Of a DNA stretch of 64,000 nucleotides, positions 37,358 to 46,573 are shown piece after piece; within the stretch, counting starts at the first letter, position 1, and every line of letters begins with the position of its first letter. Both the position numbers and the translations under genes were made by a program. Source of the DNA: Gaetbulibacter_B jejuensis (lineage in GTDB: Bacteria > Bacteroidota > Bacteroidia > Flavobacteriales > Flavobacteriaceae); contig NZ_BAAAGF010000003.1 in NCBI RefSeq assembly GCF_039524015.1, forward strand, positions 186,001 to 250,000, read 5' to 3'. Under the pieces are notes generated by a model. That model ran no database searches, was not told the origin of the DNA, and saw only the letters and a list, made by a program, of their open reading frames with translations.

Positions 37358-38527
37358 TAACTTTCTTCTCTTCTTTTCTGTTTTTAATAAACTAAGTTCC
37401 CTACTCGTTTGTCCTGCAACAGATGTATTCTCTTCTGCTCTTCTTATCAAATATGGCATTACATCTTTAACTGGTCCAAATGGGACATATTTTGCAACAT
37501 TATAGCCATTATCAGCCAGATTAAAACTAATATGATCACTCATTCCATAAAGTTGACCAAACCACACTCTGTTATCTTCTTTCTCTATTTTAAGCTGCTC
37601 CATCAAGTCCATAGCTAGATAACAACTGTATTCATTATGAGTACCTATAAAAACCGAAATATCCTTTAAATGCTCTAAAGCATAAGTAAGCGTATCATTA
37701 AAACAATTGTCAGTAGCTAGCTTATTTTCACAGATAGGAGATTCGTAACCTTTCTTTTCAGCACGCTCACGTTCTTTCTCCATATATGCACCTCTAACAA
37801 TTTTCACACCTATTGTAAACCCTTTTTCTTTAGCTCTAGTGTGTAAATTCTTTAAATAATCTAATCTATCCCAACGATACGTTTGCAGTGTATTGTAAAC
37901 AATAGGTTTTTCTTTATTGTAAATAGACATCATTTCTTCAATTAGATCATCAGCTGCATCTTGCATCCAACTCTCTTCAGCATCAACAAGCAATTCAACA
38001 TCGCGTTCTTTTGCCAATTTACATACAGCATGAAATCGTTCCACTACTCTATTCCACTCATCTTGCTCCTCACTAGTAAACGCTTTTCCTTCGCCTTTTT
38101 TCTGATATAAGTGAAATCTACCAAAACCAGTAGGCTTAAATACAGCAATAGGCATCGCATCCTTTTCATCTGAAAACCTTATAATCTTCAAGGTTTTCTC
38201 CATAGCATCATCAAAATGTGATTCAACTTCTTTTCCTTCTACCGAATAATCTAAAACCGAACACACTCCCTTTTCATACATCTTATCAATCACATTAAGA
38301 CAATCATCTTCACTTACACCACCACAAAAGTGATCAAAAACAGTTGACCTAATTAAACCTTCAACAGGTAAATGTGCTTTTAGCGCAAAGTTTGTAGCCG
38401 CAGTTCCTATTCTCACTAATGGCTCGTGAGAAATCATTTTAAACAAAAAATAAGCACGCTCTAACTCTGAGTCACTTTTTAACTGAAAAGCAACCTCAGT
38501 GTTTTCAAATAAATTTTTATCTATCAT
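37355..38527 (-). CDS. Proline dehydrogenase
   Basis: A 390-residue monofunctional FAD-dependent proline dehydrogenase (first step of proline catabolism, proline to pyrroline-5-carboxylate). It has the TIM-barrel motifs of the family: VELLVDAEESWMQD, NTLQTYRWDRL, IGVKIVRGAYMEKER and, near the C-terminus, YVPFGPVKDVMPYLIRRAEEN with the substrate-binding arginines. A longer frame begins at 38563, but the ATG at 38527 (MIDKNLFENTEVAF) matches where the family begins. It is convergent with the polysaccharide locus and divergent from aroB. Confidence 0.92.
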   Translation of the reverse strand: MIDKNLFENTEVAFQLKSDSELERAYFLFKMISHEPLVRIGTAATNFALKAHLPVEGLIRSTVFDHFCGGVSEDDCLNVIDKMYEKGVCSVLDYSVEGKEVESHFDDAMEKTLKIIRFSDEKDAMPIAVFKPTGFGRFHLYQKKGEGKAFTSEEQDEWNRVVERFHAVCKLAKERDVELLVDAEESWMQDAADDLIEEMMSIYNKEKPIVYNTLQTYRWDRLDYLKNLHTRAKEKGFTIGVKIVRGAYMEKERERAEKKGYESPICENKLATDNCFNDTLTYALEHLKDISVFIGTHNEYSCYLAMDLMEQLKIEKEDNRVWFGQLYGMSDHISFNLADNGYNVAKYVPFGPVKDVMPYLIRRAEENTSVAGQTSRELSLLKTEKKRRKL

Positions 38528-38615
38528 TATCTGAACAAAATAATAGCAAATATATTTATTCATCTTCTATTTTTAATCAAAATCTACTTATTTTCATACC
38601 CTATTTAAAGTATAG

Positions 38616-39692
38616 ATGCATTTTATGAACTCCATTACAACCAAAGACAGCACAATTCATTTTAATTCAAACTGTTACACTGCCATTAATGAGTATTTGG
38701 CTTCTAATAGGTTTTCTAAAATTTTTATAATTACCGATTCTAACACGAATACAAATTGCTTACCTGAGTTTTTATCGCGTCTAGAAACTGATGTTGCTAT
38801 TGAAATTATTGAAATTGAACCTGGAGAAACCCATAAAACCATTGAGACTTGCGTTGGTGTTTGGAATGCGCTTTCTGAGCTTGGTGGAGACCGAAAAAGC
38901 TTAATACTTAACCTTGGTGGAGGTGTCGTAACCGATTTAGGTGGTTTTGTTGCTTGTACCTTTAAACGTGGGATTAAATACATAAACATTCCTACTTCCC
39001 TTTTAGCTATGGTAGATGCCTCTGTGGGAGGAAAAACTGGAGTTGACTTAGGGAGCTTAAAAAATCAAATAGGAGTTATTGACTCTGGTGATATGGTATT
39101 AATTGACACTAACTTTCTTTCTACTTTACCACAAAGTCATTTAAAATCAGGGTTAGCCGAAATGCTAAAGCATGGTTTAATCTACGATAGAAATTATTGG
39201 GATAAAATGACCGACTTATCAAAACTCAACCTTGACGATTTAGATGCACTTATCCACGAATCTGTTATTATAAAAAACACTATAGTTACTAAAGATCCTT
39301 TTGAAAATAGCGTCAGAAAAACACTTAATTATGGTCACACACTTGGTCATGCTATAGAGTCTTACTTTTTAAGTAATCCGAATAAAACCGATTTACTTCA
39401 TGGTGAAGCTATAGCTATTGGTATGATTTTAGAAACTTATATCTCGTCAAGACTATTCAATTTCCCTGAAGCAGATTTGGAAGAAGTGAAAAAAGTAATT
39501 TTAAATGTATTTGCTCAAGTAGATTTTGATGATAATGATTACCCTGAGATAATTGAGCTCTTAAAACACGATAAGAAAAACGAACACGGAAACATCAATT
39601 TTGTGCTACTAGAAGCCATAGGAACACCAAAAATTGATTGTTTAGTGGACAACGAGCTTATAATTGAAGCCTTTGAATACTACAAAAAATAA
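38616..39692 (+). CDS. aroB: 3-dehydroquinate synthase
   Basis: A 358-residue shikimate-pathway enzyme that converts DAHP to 3-dehydroquinate. It has the NAD-binding NLGGGVVTDLGGFVACTFKRG, NIPTSLLAMVDASVGGKTG, and the zinc ligands in the E of LAEMLKHGL, NYGHTLGHAIE and HGEAIAIGM. An ATG three codons in (38625) is an equally plausible start. It stands alone between the divergent proline dehydrogenase and a convergent Lrp-family gene. Confidence 0.94.
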   Translation: MHFMNSITTKDSTIHFNSNCYTAINEYLASNRFSKIFIITDSNTNTNCLPEFLSRLETDVAIEIIEIEPGETHKTIETCVGVWNALSELGGDRKSLILNLGGGVVTDLGGFVACTFKRGIKYINIPTSLLAMVDASVGGKTGVDLGSLKNQIGVIDSGDMVLIDTNFLSTLPQSHLKSGLAEMLKHGLIYDRNYWDKMTDLSKLNLDDLDALIHESVIIKNTIVTKDPFENSVRKTLNYGHTLGHAIESYFLSNPNKTDLLHGEAIAIGMILETYISSRLFNFPEADLEEVKKVILNVFAQVDFDDNDYPEIIELLKHDKKNEHGNINFVLLEAIGTPKIDCLVDNELIIEAFEYYKK

Positions 39693-39693
39693 A

Positions 39694-39725
39694 CCCTTTA
39701 CTCTAGAGCAAAGGGCTTCTTGTTA
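39694..39725 (+). terminator. Probable terminator after aroB
   Basis: CCCTTT (39694-39699) pairs with AAAGGG (39710-39715), and CTC/GAG extends the stem inside after one mismatch. A T-rich but interrupted stretch (CTTCTTGTTATGTTT) follows. It lies two bases after the aroB stop. Confidence 0.5.
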
Positions 39726-39745
39726 TGTTTATTAGTTAGTGATGG

Positions 39746-40225
39746 TTACATATCATTAAAAATAGTGTGCATTAAACGTTTTTTATCGTTAATGCTTTCC
39801 TCAAGAGATATCATAGTTTCAGTTCTATAAACACCTTCAATATCGTCTAGTTTAAAAATGACATCTTTAGCATGATCAGTATTTCTTGCTCTAATTTTAC
39901 AGAAAATATTGAATTTTCCTGTAGTAATATGAGCTACAGTAACAAAAGGTATTTCATTAATACGCTCTAAAACAAACTTAGTTTGAGAGGTGTTTTGTAA
40001 AAATATACCAACATAAGCTATAAAAGAATATCCCAACTTTTTATAGTCGAGTGTCAAAGACGAACCTTGAATAATACCAGCTTCCTCCATTTTTTTCACT
40101 CTCACATGTACAGTACCTGCAGAAATAACTAATTTTTTTGCAATATCTGTAAAAGGAACTCTTGTATTATCGATCAACATATCTAGAATTTGGTGATCTA
40201 TATCGTCTAATTTGAATTTTGCCAT
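39746..40225 (-). CDS. Lrp/AsnC-family transcriptional regulator
   Basis: A 159-residue regulator with an N-terminal winged helix-turn-helix (LDDIDHQILDMLIDNTR, then ISAGTVHVRVKKMEEAG) and a C-terminal RAM/ligand-binding domain (GYSFIAYVGIFL, FVTVAHITTGKFNIFCKIRA). This family senses amino acids. It sits close to proline dehydrogenase and aroB but on its own transcript, and the target is unknown. The short gap to the M14 gene (40226-40298) could contain its promoter. Confidence 0.9.
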   Translation of the reverse strand: MAKFKLDDIDHQILDMLIDNTRVPFTDIAKKLVISAGTVHVRVKKMEEAGIIQGSSLTLDYKKLGYSFIAYVGIFLQNTSQTKFVLERINEIPFVTVAHITTGKFNIFCKIRARNTDHAKDVIFKLDDIEGVYRTETMISLEESINDKKRLMHTIFNDM

Positions 40226-40298
40226 TTTTAATTTTCTTTAAATTTAAAGCAAAAATAGTAGATTTTTATTGAAGATAATACAAGGAAAAGTGATTTTT

Positions 40299-41441
40299 TT
40301 AAAGATATAATGAAGTTTTTTGATTATTTATGAAAACGAAATCGTTTTCGCTTTCCTCTTTTAGAGTACCATTTTTAGCACCTAAAACCTTGCTATTGTT
40401 GGCGTTTATTTCCCTGTGAGCATAAAAGTTTTCCAATTTTGAAATTTTTTGAATTTTCGGCACAAAAATGATGGAATTTTCTTTCAATCGCTCTTCATAT
40501 TGAATCGCAATGTCCAAAATTTCACCATTTACATCTGCATTTCTGATAATAATATCAAAAAACAGCTTCTCATTTGCTGGAATATCAAAATAAGACTCAT
40601 AACCTTCTCCTTCAACATTATTATTTGCAATATAATTGAAAGATGTTAATAGCGAATTAAAGATAAGCGCTCTAGTTTCTTCTCTAGCATAATCATTTGG
40701 AAAATGTCCAGCTTCAAACAAAATAGTAGGCACACCTTTATGCTGAAACGTGTCTCCTACACAATTTATATTAAACGCATCATCATAAATACCAACTTTA
40801 TTAGGTATAACTTGTTGCAATGCATTATTCATAACCGAAACCACTTCCATAGCTATTTTTCTATTTTTAGAAAGACTACGAGCTTCATCTTGCGCTGGAG
40901 ACAAAAAAGATACTATGGCTGAGTTATTGGACTTTCCTGCACTAAAAATTGTACGCTGACCATGTAAATTATAGCAATAGTCTGGTTTAAAGTCTTCAAA
41001 ACACGTTTTAAGAACTAAACTTTCTGGCTGAGTAAGGTTTTGAGCATCTCTATTTAGGTCAACCTCATTTGCATTAACTCGTGTATATGCTCTAGCACCA
41101 TCAGGATTAAGTATTGGAATGATTTTTAAAGTACAGTTATTTAAAATAGCCTTAGCGTAACTATTATTAGATGTAAGGAAGTTAAACACATCAAAAAGCG
41201 CTTTGGTAGTTGTGCTTTCATTACCGTGCATTTGCGACCATAACAATAAACGTTTATCACCTTTACCAACAGTAACAGAAAAAATATCTTCTCCATTAAC
41301 CGATTCTCCAATGACATCAACTCTAAAATTTGATGGTAAATTATTAAGTAAAGAAACAATATGATCATTACAAATATATCGATGATGCAATGACTTTTCC
41401 TTACTAAAACTATAGGCGTTTTTAATCAATTCAATATCCAT
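40299..41441 (-). CDS. M14-family zinc carboxypeptidase
   Basis: A 380-residue peptidase homologue. Zinc ligands are visible in the HxxE motif of SQMHGNESTTT (about residues 70-80) and the His of CYNLHGQRTIF, and the catalytic Glu is probably in ILFEAGHF. There is no signal peptide, so it looks cytoplasmic, unlike secreted digestive members. A typical role would be removal of C-terminal residues from peptides or peptidoglycan-derived peptides. Its putative -7 box (TACCTTTG, 41467 down to 41460) lies against a palindrome that may be an operator for the divergent XRE regulator. Confidence 0.88.
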   Translation of the reverse strand: MDIELIKNAYSFSKEKSLHHRYICNDHIVSLLNNLPSNFRVDVIGESVNGEDIFSVTVGKGDKRLLLWSQMHGNESTTTKALFDVFNFLTSNNSYAKAILNNCTLKIIPILNPDGARAYTRVNANEVDLNRDAQNLTQPESLVLKTCFEDFKPDYCYNLHGQRTIFSAGKSNNSAIVSFLSPAQDEARSLSKNRKIAMEVVSVMNNALQQVIPNKVGIYDDAFNINCVGDTFQHKGVPTILFEAGHFPNDYAREETRALIFNSLLTSFNYIANNNVEGEGYESYFDIPANEKLFFDIIIRNADVNGEILDIAIQYEERLKENSIIFVPKIQKISKLENFYAHREINANNSKVLGAKNGTLKEESENDFVFINNQKTSLYL

Positions 41442-41735
41442 AGATTTTCTTTAATGCTACAAAGGTATACAATTGTAAATTTACAATTGTAAACACAAAA
41501 AAATGATGGAATAAATACACTTGTAAACAGAAAATTTAATTTTTAAACTGGGAACACTTCATTTAAATATCCAATTTTTAACAATTGCGTATTTATTTAT
41601 TTAAAATATTATTTATCAGATATTTAATATATTTTACTTAAAGTGAAAATATATATAAAATTATTAAATATGAAACAATAATAATCTGCATATCATATTA
41701 TTTGTTACATTTGTAACACCAAATCTTAAATTTGT
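41442..41735. promoter_or_regulatory. Divergent control region with repeated TTGTAAAC sites
   Basis: These 294 gene-free bases separate the M14 and XRE genes. A perfect 22-base palindrome occupies 41469-41490, made of two inverted TTGTAAA half-sites, and a third copy TTGTAAAC follows at 41487-41494. A fourth is at 41521-41528. A six-base inverted repeat GTTACA-TT-TGTAAC is at 41704-41717, and GTTTACAA at 41738-41745 crosses the XRE start region. Two -7-like boxes are present: TACCTTTG reading left (41467-41460) and TACATTTG reading right (41706-41713). The layout suits autoregulation by the adjacent HTH protein. Confidence 0.6.
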
Positions 41736-42119
41736 ATGTTTACAATGATAAACAACGAAGAATTCATTATCCGACTACAAAAAGTCATCGATTTTTATGG
41801 TGAAAGCGCATCGTCTTTTGCAGAAAAAATTGGTGTGCAACGCTCTAGTATTTCGCATATACTTTCAGGACGAAATAAGCCTAGTTTAGATTTTGTTTTG
41901 AAAGTGCTACACTCCTATCCCGAAGTTGAATTGTATTGGTTAATGAATGGTAAGGGAGAATTTCCTGCTACCGAAAAGCAAAAAATTGTTCAACCCGAAA
42001 TTAAAACTATTGAAACAATAACCCAATCACCTTCTCCTACTTCAAATTCATCTGAAAAGAAAATAAATAGAATTGTGATATTTTATGACGATGGTACTTT
42101 TGAAGATTTTGTTAAATAG
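41736..42119 (+). CDS. XRE-family helix-turn-helix regulator
   Basis: A 127-residue DNA-binding protein with a single HTH at about residues 15-65 (SASSFAEKIGVQRSSISHIL, then SGRNKPSLDFVLKVL) and a Ser/Pro-rich linker leading to a conserved C-terminal tail (RIVIFYDDGTFEDF). This form is common in Flavobacteriaceae. The first ATG is at 41736, with a second at 41745. Repeated TTGTAAAC elements in front of it suggest it controls itself and perhaps the M14 peptidase. That is inference from position. Confidence 0.85.
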   Translation: MFTMINNEEFIIRLQKVIDFYGESASSFAEKIGVQRSSISHILSGRNKPSLDFVLKVLHSYPEVELYWLMNGKGEFPATEKQKIVQPEIKTIETITQSPSPTSNSSEKKINRIVIFYDDGTFEDFVK

Positions 42120-42174
42120 TTTTACTCACATTCTTTTTATAATAGCAACAAATAAATTGGTAGGTTTCTTTTCG

Positions 42175-42182
42175 TAATTTTG
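42175..42182 (+). promoter_or_regulatory. Bacteroidota-type -7 box upstream of the small lipoprotein gene
   Basis: TAATTTTG matches the consensus TAnnTTTG exactly and lies 17 bases before the ATG at 42200. A TTG at 42157-42159 is only 15 bases upstream, shorter than the usual spacing, so the -33 part is doubtful. Confidence 0.4.
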
Positions 42183-42199
42183 TATTACAATTAACTTTT

Positions 42200-42586
42200 A
42201 TGAGACTACTTATTTGTATTTGCTTTTTAGCCTTGTTTTCGAGCTGTTTTCAAACTGAACGTAATTGTAGTGATTACAAAACAGGAACTTTTGAATTTTC
42301 TTATCTCGACAATGGTGTAGAGAAAACTGCAAAATTTACCAGAACGGAAGATTATAGTATTGATTTCATTGAAGGAAAAGCTGATTCGTCTTCTGTACGA
42401 TGGATAAACGACTGCGAGTTTATTTTAAAAAAACTACACCCTAAGTCTACACAAGAAGCAAAAGCTATACACATGAAAATTCTAAATACAACTGACAATT
42501 CATATACGTTTGAATACACCTATGCTGTAAAAGAGCAAAATAGATCTAACCGTGTTGAAAAAGGAGTTGCCACTAAAATCGATTAA
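42200..42586 (+). CDS. Small lipoprotein of unknown function
   Basis: A 128-residue protein with a lipoprotein signal (LALFSSC, Cys at about 16) and a compact beta-rich domain (KTGTFEFSYLDNG, SVRWINDCEFILKKLHP). Homologues near parC in flavobacteria are often labelled DNA topoisomerase IV by neighbourhood, but the sequence has no topoisomerase feature and this label should not be used. It ends three bases before the TerC gene and may be cotranscribed with it. Confidence 0.8.
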   Translation: MRLLICICFLALFSSCFQTERNCSDYKTGTFEFSYLDNGVEKTAKFTRTEDYSIDFIEGKADSSSVRWINDCEFILKKLHPKSTQEAKAIHMKILNTTDNSYTFEYTYAVKEQNRSNRVEKGVATKID

Positions 42587-42589
42587 AAA

Positions 42590-43381
42590 ATGTTAGAGTT
42601 TTTACTTACACCAGATGCTATAATGGCATTGTTAACATTGACATTCCTTGAAATCATCTTAGGAATAGACAATATCGTTTTCATATCTATTGCTGCCAAC
42701 AAGCTACCTGAACACCAACGTAGCAAAGCCACAAACATTGGTTTACTACTAGCCATGTTACAACGTATTATTTTGTTGTTTTTCGTTTCCTTTTTAATTG
42801 GACTTAAAGAGCCTTTTTATACGATAGATAACTCTTGGCTACATGTTGGTATTAGTTGGCAAGCTATTATTTTATTTGTTGGTGGACTTTTTCTTATCTA
42901 TAAAAGTACTTCTGAAATTAGAGAAAAAGTTGAAACTCCAAGCCATGACGAAAATAATGTAAAACACAAAAAAATCACCTCGTTATCGCAAGCCATTACT
43001 CAAATTTTAATTATTGACTTTATCTTTTCGGTAGACTCTATTTTAACTGCTGTAGGAATGACCAATGGTTTACACCCAAACCATAATTACGCTTTAGTAC
43101 TTATGATTATTGCTGTAGTTATTTCAATAATAATTATGATAGGTTTTGCAAACCCAATTAGAAAATTTATAGACACACATCCAAGTATGCAAATATTAGG
43201 ATTAGCGTTTCTAATACTTATTGGTTTTATGCTTATTACTGAAGCTGCGCATTTATCTCACACTTCTGTTTTTGGACAAACTGTTGGAGCTATACCAAAA
43301 GGATATTTGTACTTTGCTATAGCATTTTCACTGTTTGTAGAATTTTTAAATTACAGAGTTACAAAAAACAAGAACAAATAA
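42590..43381 (+). CDS. TerC-family integral membrane protein
   Basis: A 263-residue protein with seven or so transmembrane helices and the TerC signatures LEIILGIDNIVFISI near the N-terminus and IDFIFSVDSILTAVGM in the middle. Both contain the conserved acidic residues within membrane helices. TerC proteins are linked to tellurite resistance and, more generally, to manganese or other metal-ion export serving secreted proteins. The substrate here is not determinable. It is convergent with parC. Confidence 0.9.
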   Translation: MLEFLLTPDAIMALLTLTFLEIILGIDNIVFISIAANKLPEHQRSKATNIGLLLAMLQRIILLFFVSFLIGLKEPFYTIDNSWLHVGISWQAIILFVGGLFLIYKSTSEIREKVETPSHDENNVKHKKITSLSQAITQILIIDFIFSVDSILTAVGMTNGLHPNHNYALVLMIIAVVISIIIMIGFANPIRKFIDTHPSMQILGLAFLILIGFMLITEAAHLSHTSVFGQTVGAIPKGYLYFAIAFSLFVEFLNYRVTKNKNK

Positions 43382-43392
43382 ATTTTGTTCTT
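43364..43392 (-). terminator. Probable parC terminator overlapping the TerC gene end
   Basis: AAGAACAAA (43370-43378) and TTTGTTCTT (43384-43392) form a perfect nine-base stem around the TerC stop codon. On the minus strand the hairpin is followed by GTTTTTTGT (43369-43361), a T tract suitable for ending the parC transcript. On the plus strand no T tract follows. Confidence 0.5.
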
Positions 43393-43405
43393 AGCTAATT
43401 AAAGC

Positions 43406-46090
43406 TTAAAACAGTGTAATTTGTCCTTCTTCATCAGTTTCAAAATTGTTGTCGTCATTATTAGTTGAACTGTTTGATGAATTCGACTCTGGCTTATTGT
43501 CGCTTGATGCTTTAGGAGCATTGTCATCATTACTAACTTCAGTTTCGTCAACAACCTCTATATCATCAGCAGGCACTTCCTCTGGAGCTTCATAAGGCAA
43601 TGGCTCAAGTAAGCTTACTTGGTTTACTTTGTCTTTTGTTAGTTGATTCCCTAAAGCTGTAATTCCTTTAATAGCAATAAACTCTTCAAGATTAATTTCT
43701 AAATTAGGTTTACGGTCTTTACCTCTTTCTTTGGTAAATTCAATTTCAGCAACAGGTTTCCAATCGGTTGAAACAATTTCTAAACGAGACTCAGGATGTT
43801 CCGAGATAAAAACTTCTTCCTTTCCTTCATTCTCAATTAAAAAGCGCTTGACATAGTACAACTCTTTTTCGCCATTATAATATATAGCTGAAATAGGCTT
43901 TTTAGGCACCCATTTTTCCATGACAATCATATCGTCATCAAAATGCGTGGTAATTTCAGGAATAATAGTCTTTACTATACCAGATTGAGTTATGATTAAA
44001 ATACGATCTTCTCCTCTAAACTCACCAACCAGCTCTCCTCTACCATCAACATTTAATCGTTGTACAGTATCATCAAACCAGATTTTCCTTGGTTTTAAAG
44101 TTGAAACTCCTTTTTCTTTAAGCTCAATGCGTTTTACAGAGTATTTAGTAACTAAATTTCCTTTAGAAGCTCGACCTTTTATAAGTACATCGGCAAAATC
44201 CAAATCCCATTTTAGCTTTTTGATGCTACCTACTTGACGTAACAAAACAGTTACCACTTCTGCTTCGCCATTAGGATTAGCAGAGAAATAATACACTAAA
44301 GAGCTCTTCGAGCCATTAGTTAAATCGTACTCTCTATCTCGAGTTATTGAAGTTACGGCAAAACGTTTTACATACGTTGGACCTCCTTTTCCATCTCTAT
44401 AAATCATATTATAGATGGTACGCTTGTCCTTTTTCTTAAATACAGCTACGTGAATAATGTCTTTACCAATAAATGTTTTTGAATCCACTTTGGTAACCAT
44501 CATTTTGCCTTCTCGTGTAAATACTATAATGTCATCAATATCACTACAATCGCACACATACTCATCTCTTTTAAGCGAAGTACCTACAAAACCTTCCTCT
44601 CTATTCACATAAAGTTTTGTGTTTCTAATTACAACTTTTGTAGCATCAACATCATCAAACACACGAATTTCGGTCATTCGCTCCTTACCTTCGCCATAGT
44701 CTTTTTTCAATCGCTCAAAATAAGCAATAGCATAGTCGATAAGGTTATCTAAATGGTGTTTTACTTCGGCGATTTGTTCTTCAAGAGCATCTATTTTTTG
44801 TTGTGCTTTTTCAATATCAAATTTTGAAATACGCTTAATTCGTATTTCAGTTAATCTAACAATATCGTCTTCAGTAATTGCGCGTTTTAGATGTTTAATA
44901 TGTGGCTGAAGTCCTTTATCTATAGCTTTTATAACACCTTCCCAAGTTTCTTCTTCTTCAATATCACGATAAATTCTGTTTTCAATGAAAATACGCTCTA
45001 AAGATGCAAAATGCCACTGCTCTTCAAACTCTCCTAGCTTTATTTCTAATTCACTTTTTAAAAGCTGAACAGTATTGTCTGTAGAACGACGTAACATTTC
45101 AGAGACACCAATAAATAAGGGTTTGTTATCTTCAATAACACAACCTAATGGCGAAATTGAGGTCTCGCAATTGGTAAACGCATAAAGTGCATCAATGGTT
45201 TTATCAGGCGAAATTCCGTTAGGTAAATGCACAAGTATTTCTACTTCTGCTGCAGTATTGTCTTCAATCTTTTTAATCTTGATTTTTCCTTTTTCATTCG
45301 CCTTAAGGATAGAATCAATTAATGAAGAGGTGTTAGTACCAAAAGGAATTTCGGTAATTACCAAAGTATTTTTATCTAACTGAGAAATTTTTGCTCTAAC
45401 ACGAACTTTACCTCCTCTGTTTCCATCATTATAGTTAGTAAAATCAGCGATTCCTGCAGTAGGGAAATCTGGATATATTGTAAAGCGCTTTCCTTTTAAG
45501 TGTTTAACAGAAGCATCGATTAACTCAATAAAGTTGTGAGGTAAAATTTTAGTTGACAGTCCAACTGCAATACCTTCTCCACCTTGAGCTAATAATAACG
45601 GAAACATCACAGGAAGGTTTACAGGCTCTTTACGACGACCGTCATAACTAGCTTGCCACTCAGTAATTTTTGGGTTATACACCACATCTAAAGCAAATTT
45701 AGATAAGCGTGCTTCAATATAACGCGATGCTGCAGCACTATCTCCTGTAAGAATATTTCCCCAGTTTCCTTGGGTATCAATGAGTAAATCTTTTTGACCA
45801 ATTTGTACCATGGCATCAGCAATACTTGCATCTCCATGAGGATGGTACTGCATAGTATGACCAACTATATTAGCTACTTTGTTATAACGACCATCATCTA
45901 AGTCTTTCATAGAGTGCATAATACGTCGTTGAACTGGTTTAAAACCATCTTCAATTGCTGGTACAGCACGTTCTAGAATTACATACGATGCGTAATCCAA
46001 AAACCAGTCTTTATACATACCAGTAACTCTGGTAATTGTTTCCTGGTTATCGTCATGTTCATTCAACAAATCGTCTTTTTCTTCGCTCAT
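43406..46090 (-). CDS. parC: DNA topoisomerase IV subunit A
   Basis: An 894-residue GyrA/ParC-type subunit. The N-terminal breakage-reunion domain includes QYHPHGDASIADAMV and the catalytic tyrosine in AASRYIEARLSKFA (about residue 122). It is followed by a coiled-coil tower and a C-terminal beta-pinwheel that is divergent from GyrA. The very C-terminus is an acidic Asn/Ser-rich tail. With the ParE-like subunit three genes away on the same strand, this makes the decatenating enzyme. The tail and length are normal for Bacteroidota ParC. Confidence 0.92.
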   Translation of the reverse strand: MSEEKDDLLNEHDDNQETITRVTGMYKDWFLDYASYVILERAVPAIEDGFKPVQRRIMHSMKDLDDGRYNKVANIVGHTMQYHPHGDASIADAMVQIGQKDLLIDTQGNWGNILTGDSAAASRYIEARLSKFALDVVYNPKITEWQASYDGRRKEPVNLPVMFPLLLAQGGEGIAVGLSTKILPHNFIELIDASVKHLKGKRFTIYPDFPTAGIADFTNYNDGNRGGKVRVRAKISQLDKNTLVITEIPFGTNTSSLIDSILKANEKGKIKIKKIEDNTAAEVEILVHLPNGISPDKTIDALYAFTNCETSISPLGCVIEDNKPLFIGVSEMLRRSTDNTVQLLKSELEIKLGEFEEQWHFASLERIFIENRIYRDIEEEETWEGVIKAIDKGLQPHIKHLKRAITEDDIVRLTEIRIKRISKFDIEKAQQKIDALEEQIAEVKHHLDNLIDYAIAYFERLKKDYGEGKERMTEIRVFDDVDATKVVIRNTKLYVNREEGFVGTSLKRDEYVCDCSDIDDIIVFTREGKMMVTKVDSKTFIGKDIIHVAVFKKKDKRTIYNMIYRDGKGGPTYVKRFAVTSITRDREYDLTNGSKSSLVYYFSANPNGEAEVVTVLLRQVGSIKKLKWDLDFADVLIKGRASKGNLVTKYSVKRIELKEKGVSTLKPRKIWFDDTVQRLNVDGRGELVGEFRGEDRILIITQSGIVKTIIPEITTHFDDDMIVMEKWVPKKPISAIYYNGEKELYYVKRFLIENEGKEEVFISEHPESRLEIVSTDWKPVAEIEFTKERGKDRKPNLEINLEEFIAIKGITALGNQLTKDKVNQVSLLEPLPYEAPEEVPADDIEVVDETEVSNDDNAPKASSDNKPESNSSNSSTNNDDNNFETDEEGQITLF

Positions 46091-46093
46091 TAA

Positions 46094-46573
46094 TTAGTGT
46101 TGTTTTCGGTTTAGTTTAATCATTTTACTCAATGACTGTCTTATATACTTGCGCTTTTTTTTAGAAACCAAAGTTACATTAAAACGTTCTTTTTTTGTGT
46201 GTCCTCTTCTATCTTTAATATAAAGTATTAAGCCTTTATAAATTATAAAATTCACAAACTTATATCCTGTGAGATTTTCTTTTTCAAACTCTACAGTATG
46301 CTCACGATAGTTAAAATGATCTGAAAGTAATAAACCTTTATTAGACACTACTACTTTAAGTCCATCACTATCATACTCAAAATATTTAGAAATACTATGC
46401 ACCACAAAGAACAAAAACGCAAAACTTAAGGCTATAATGACAAATGTAAGTAACGGATTGCTAGTTAAATCCTTAAATGCGCTAAAAACGGTTGCAAAAA
46501 ATATGGCAAGCACTATCAGTATAAAATATACCGATATTATCACATTTCTAACTTTTGAGTTGTTGGTTCTCAT
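46094..46573 (-). CDS. Small membrane protein between parE and parC
   Basis: A 159-residue protein of unknown function with two N-terminal transmembrane helices (about 13-32 and 40-62), then a basic cytoplasmic domain with KFVNFIIYKGLILYIKDRRG and a KKKRKYIRQ cluster at the end. Its start overlaps the parE stop by four bases (ATGA), and it ends three bases before parC, so all three genes are translationally coupled. It may resemble a PH-like bacterial domain, but I cannot assign it. Context suggests hitch-hiking or a membrane link, without evidence for either. Confidence 0.75.
   Translation of the reverse strand: MRTNNSKVRNVIISVYFILIVLAIFFATVFSAFKDLTSNPLLTFVIIALSFAFLFFVVHSISKYFEYDSDGLKVVVSNKGLLLSDHFNYREHTVEFEKENLTGYKFVNFIIYKGLILYIKDRRGHTKKERFNVTLVSKKKRKYIRQSLSKMIKLNRKQH

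Noticed and set aside
42200..42586. Possible DNA topoisomerase IV component
   Set aside because: The product is a 128-residue lipoprotein with no topoisomerase motif; the association is only that parC lies nearby.
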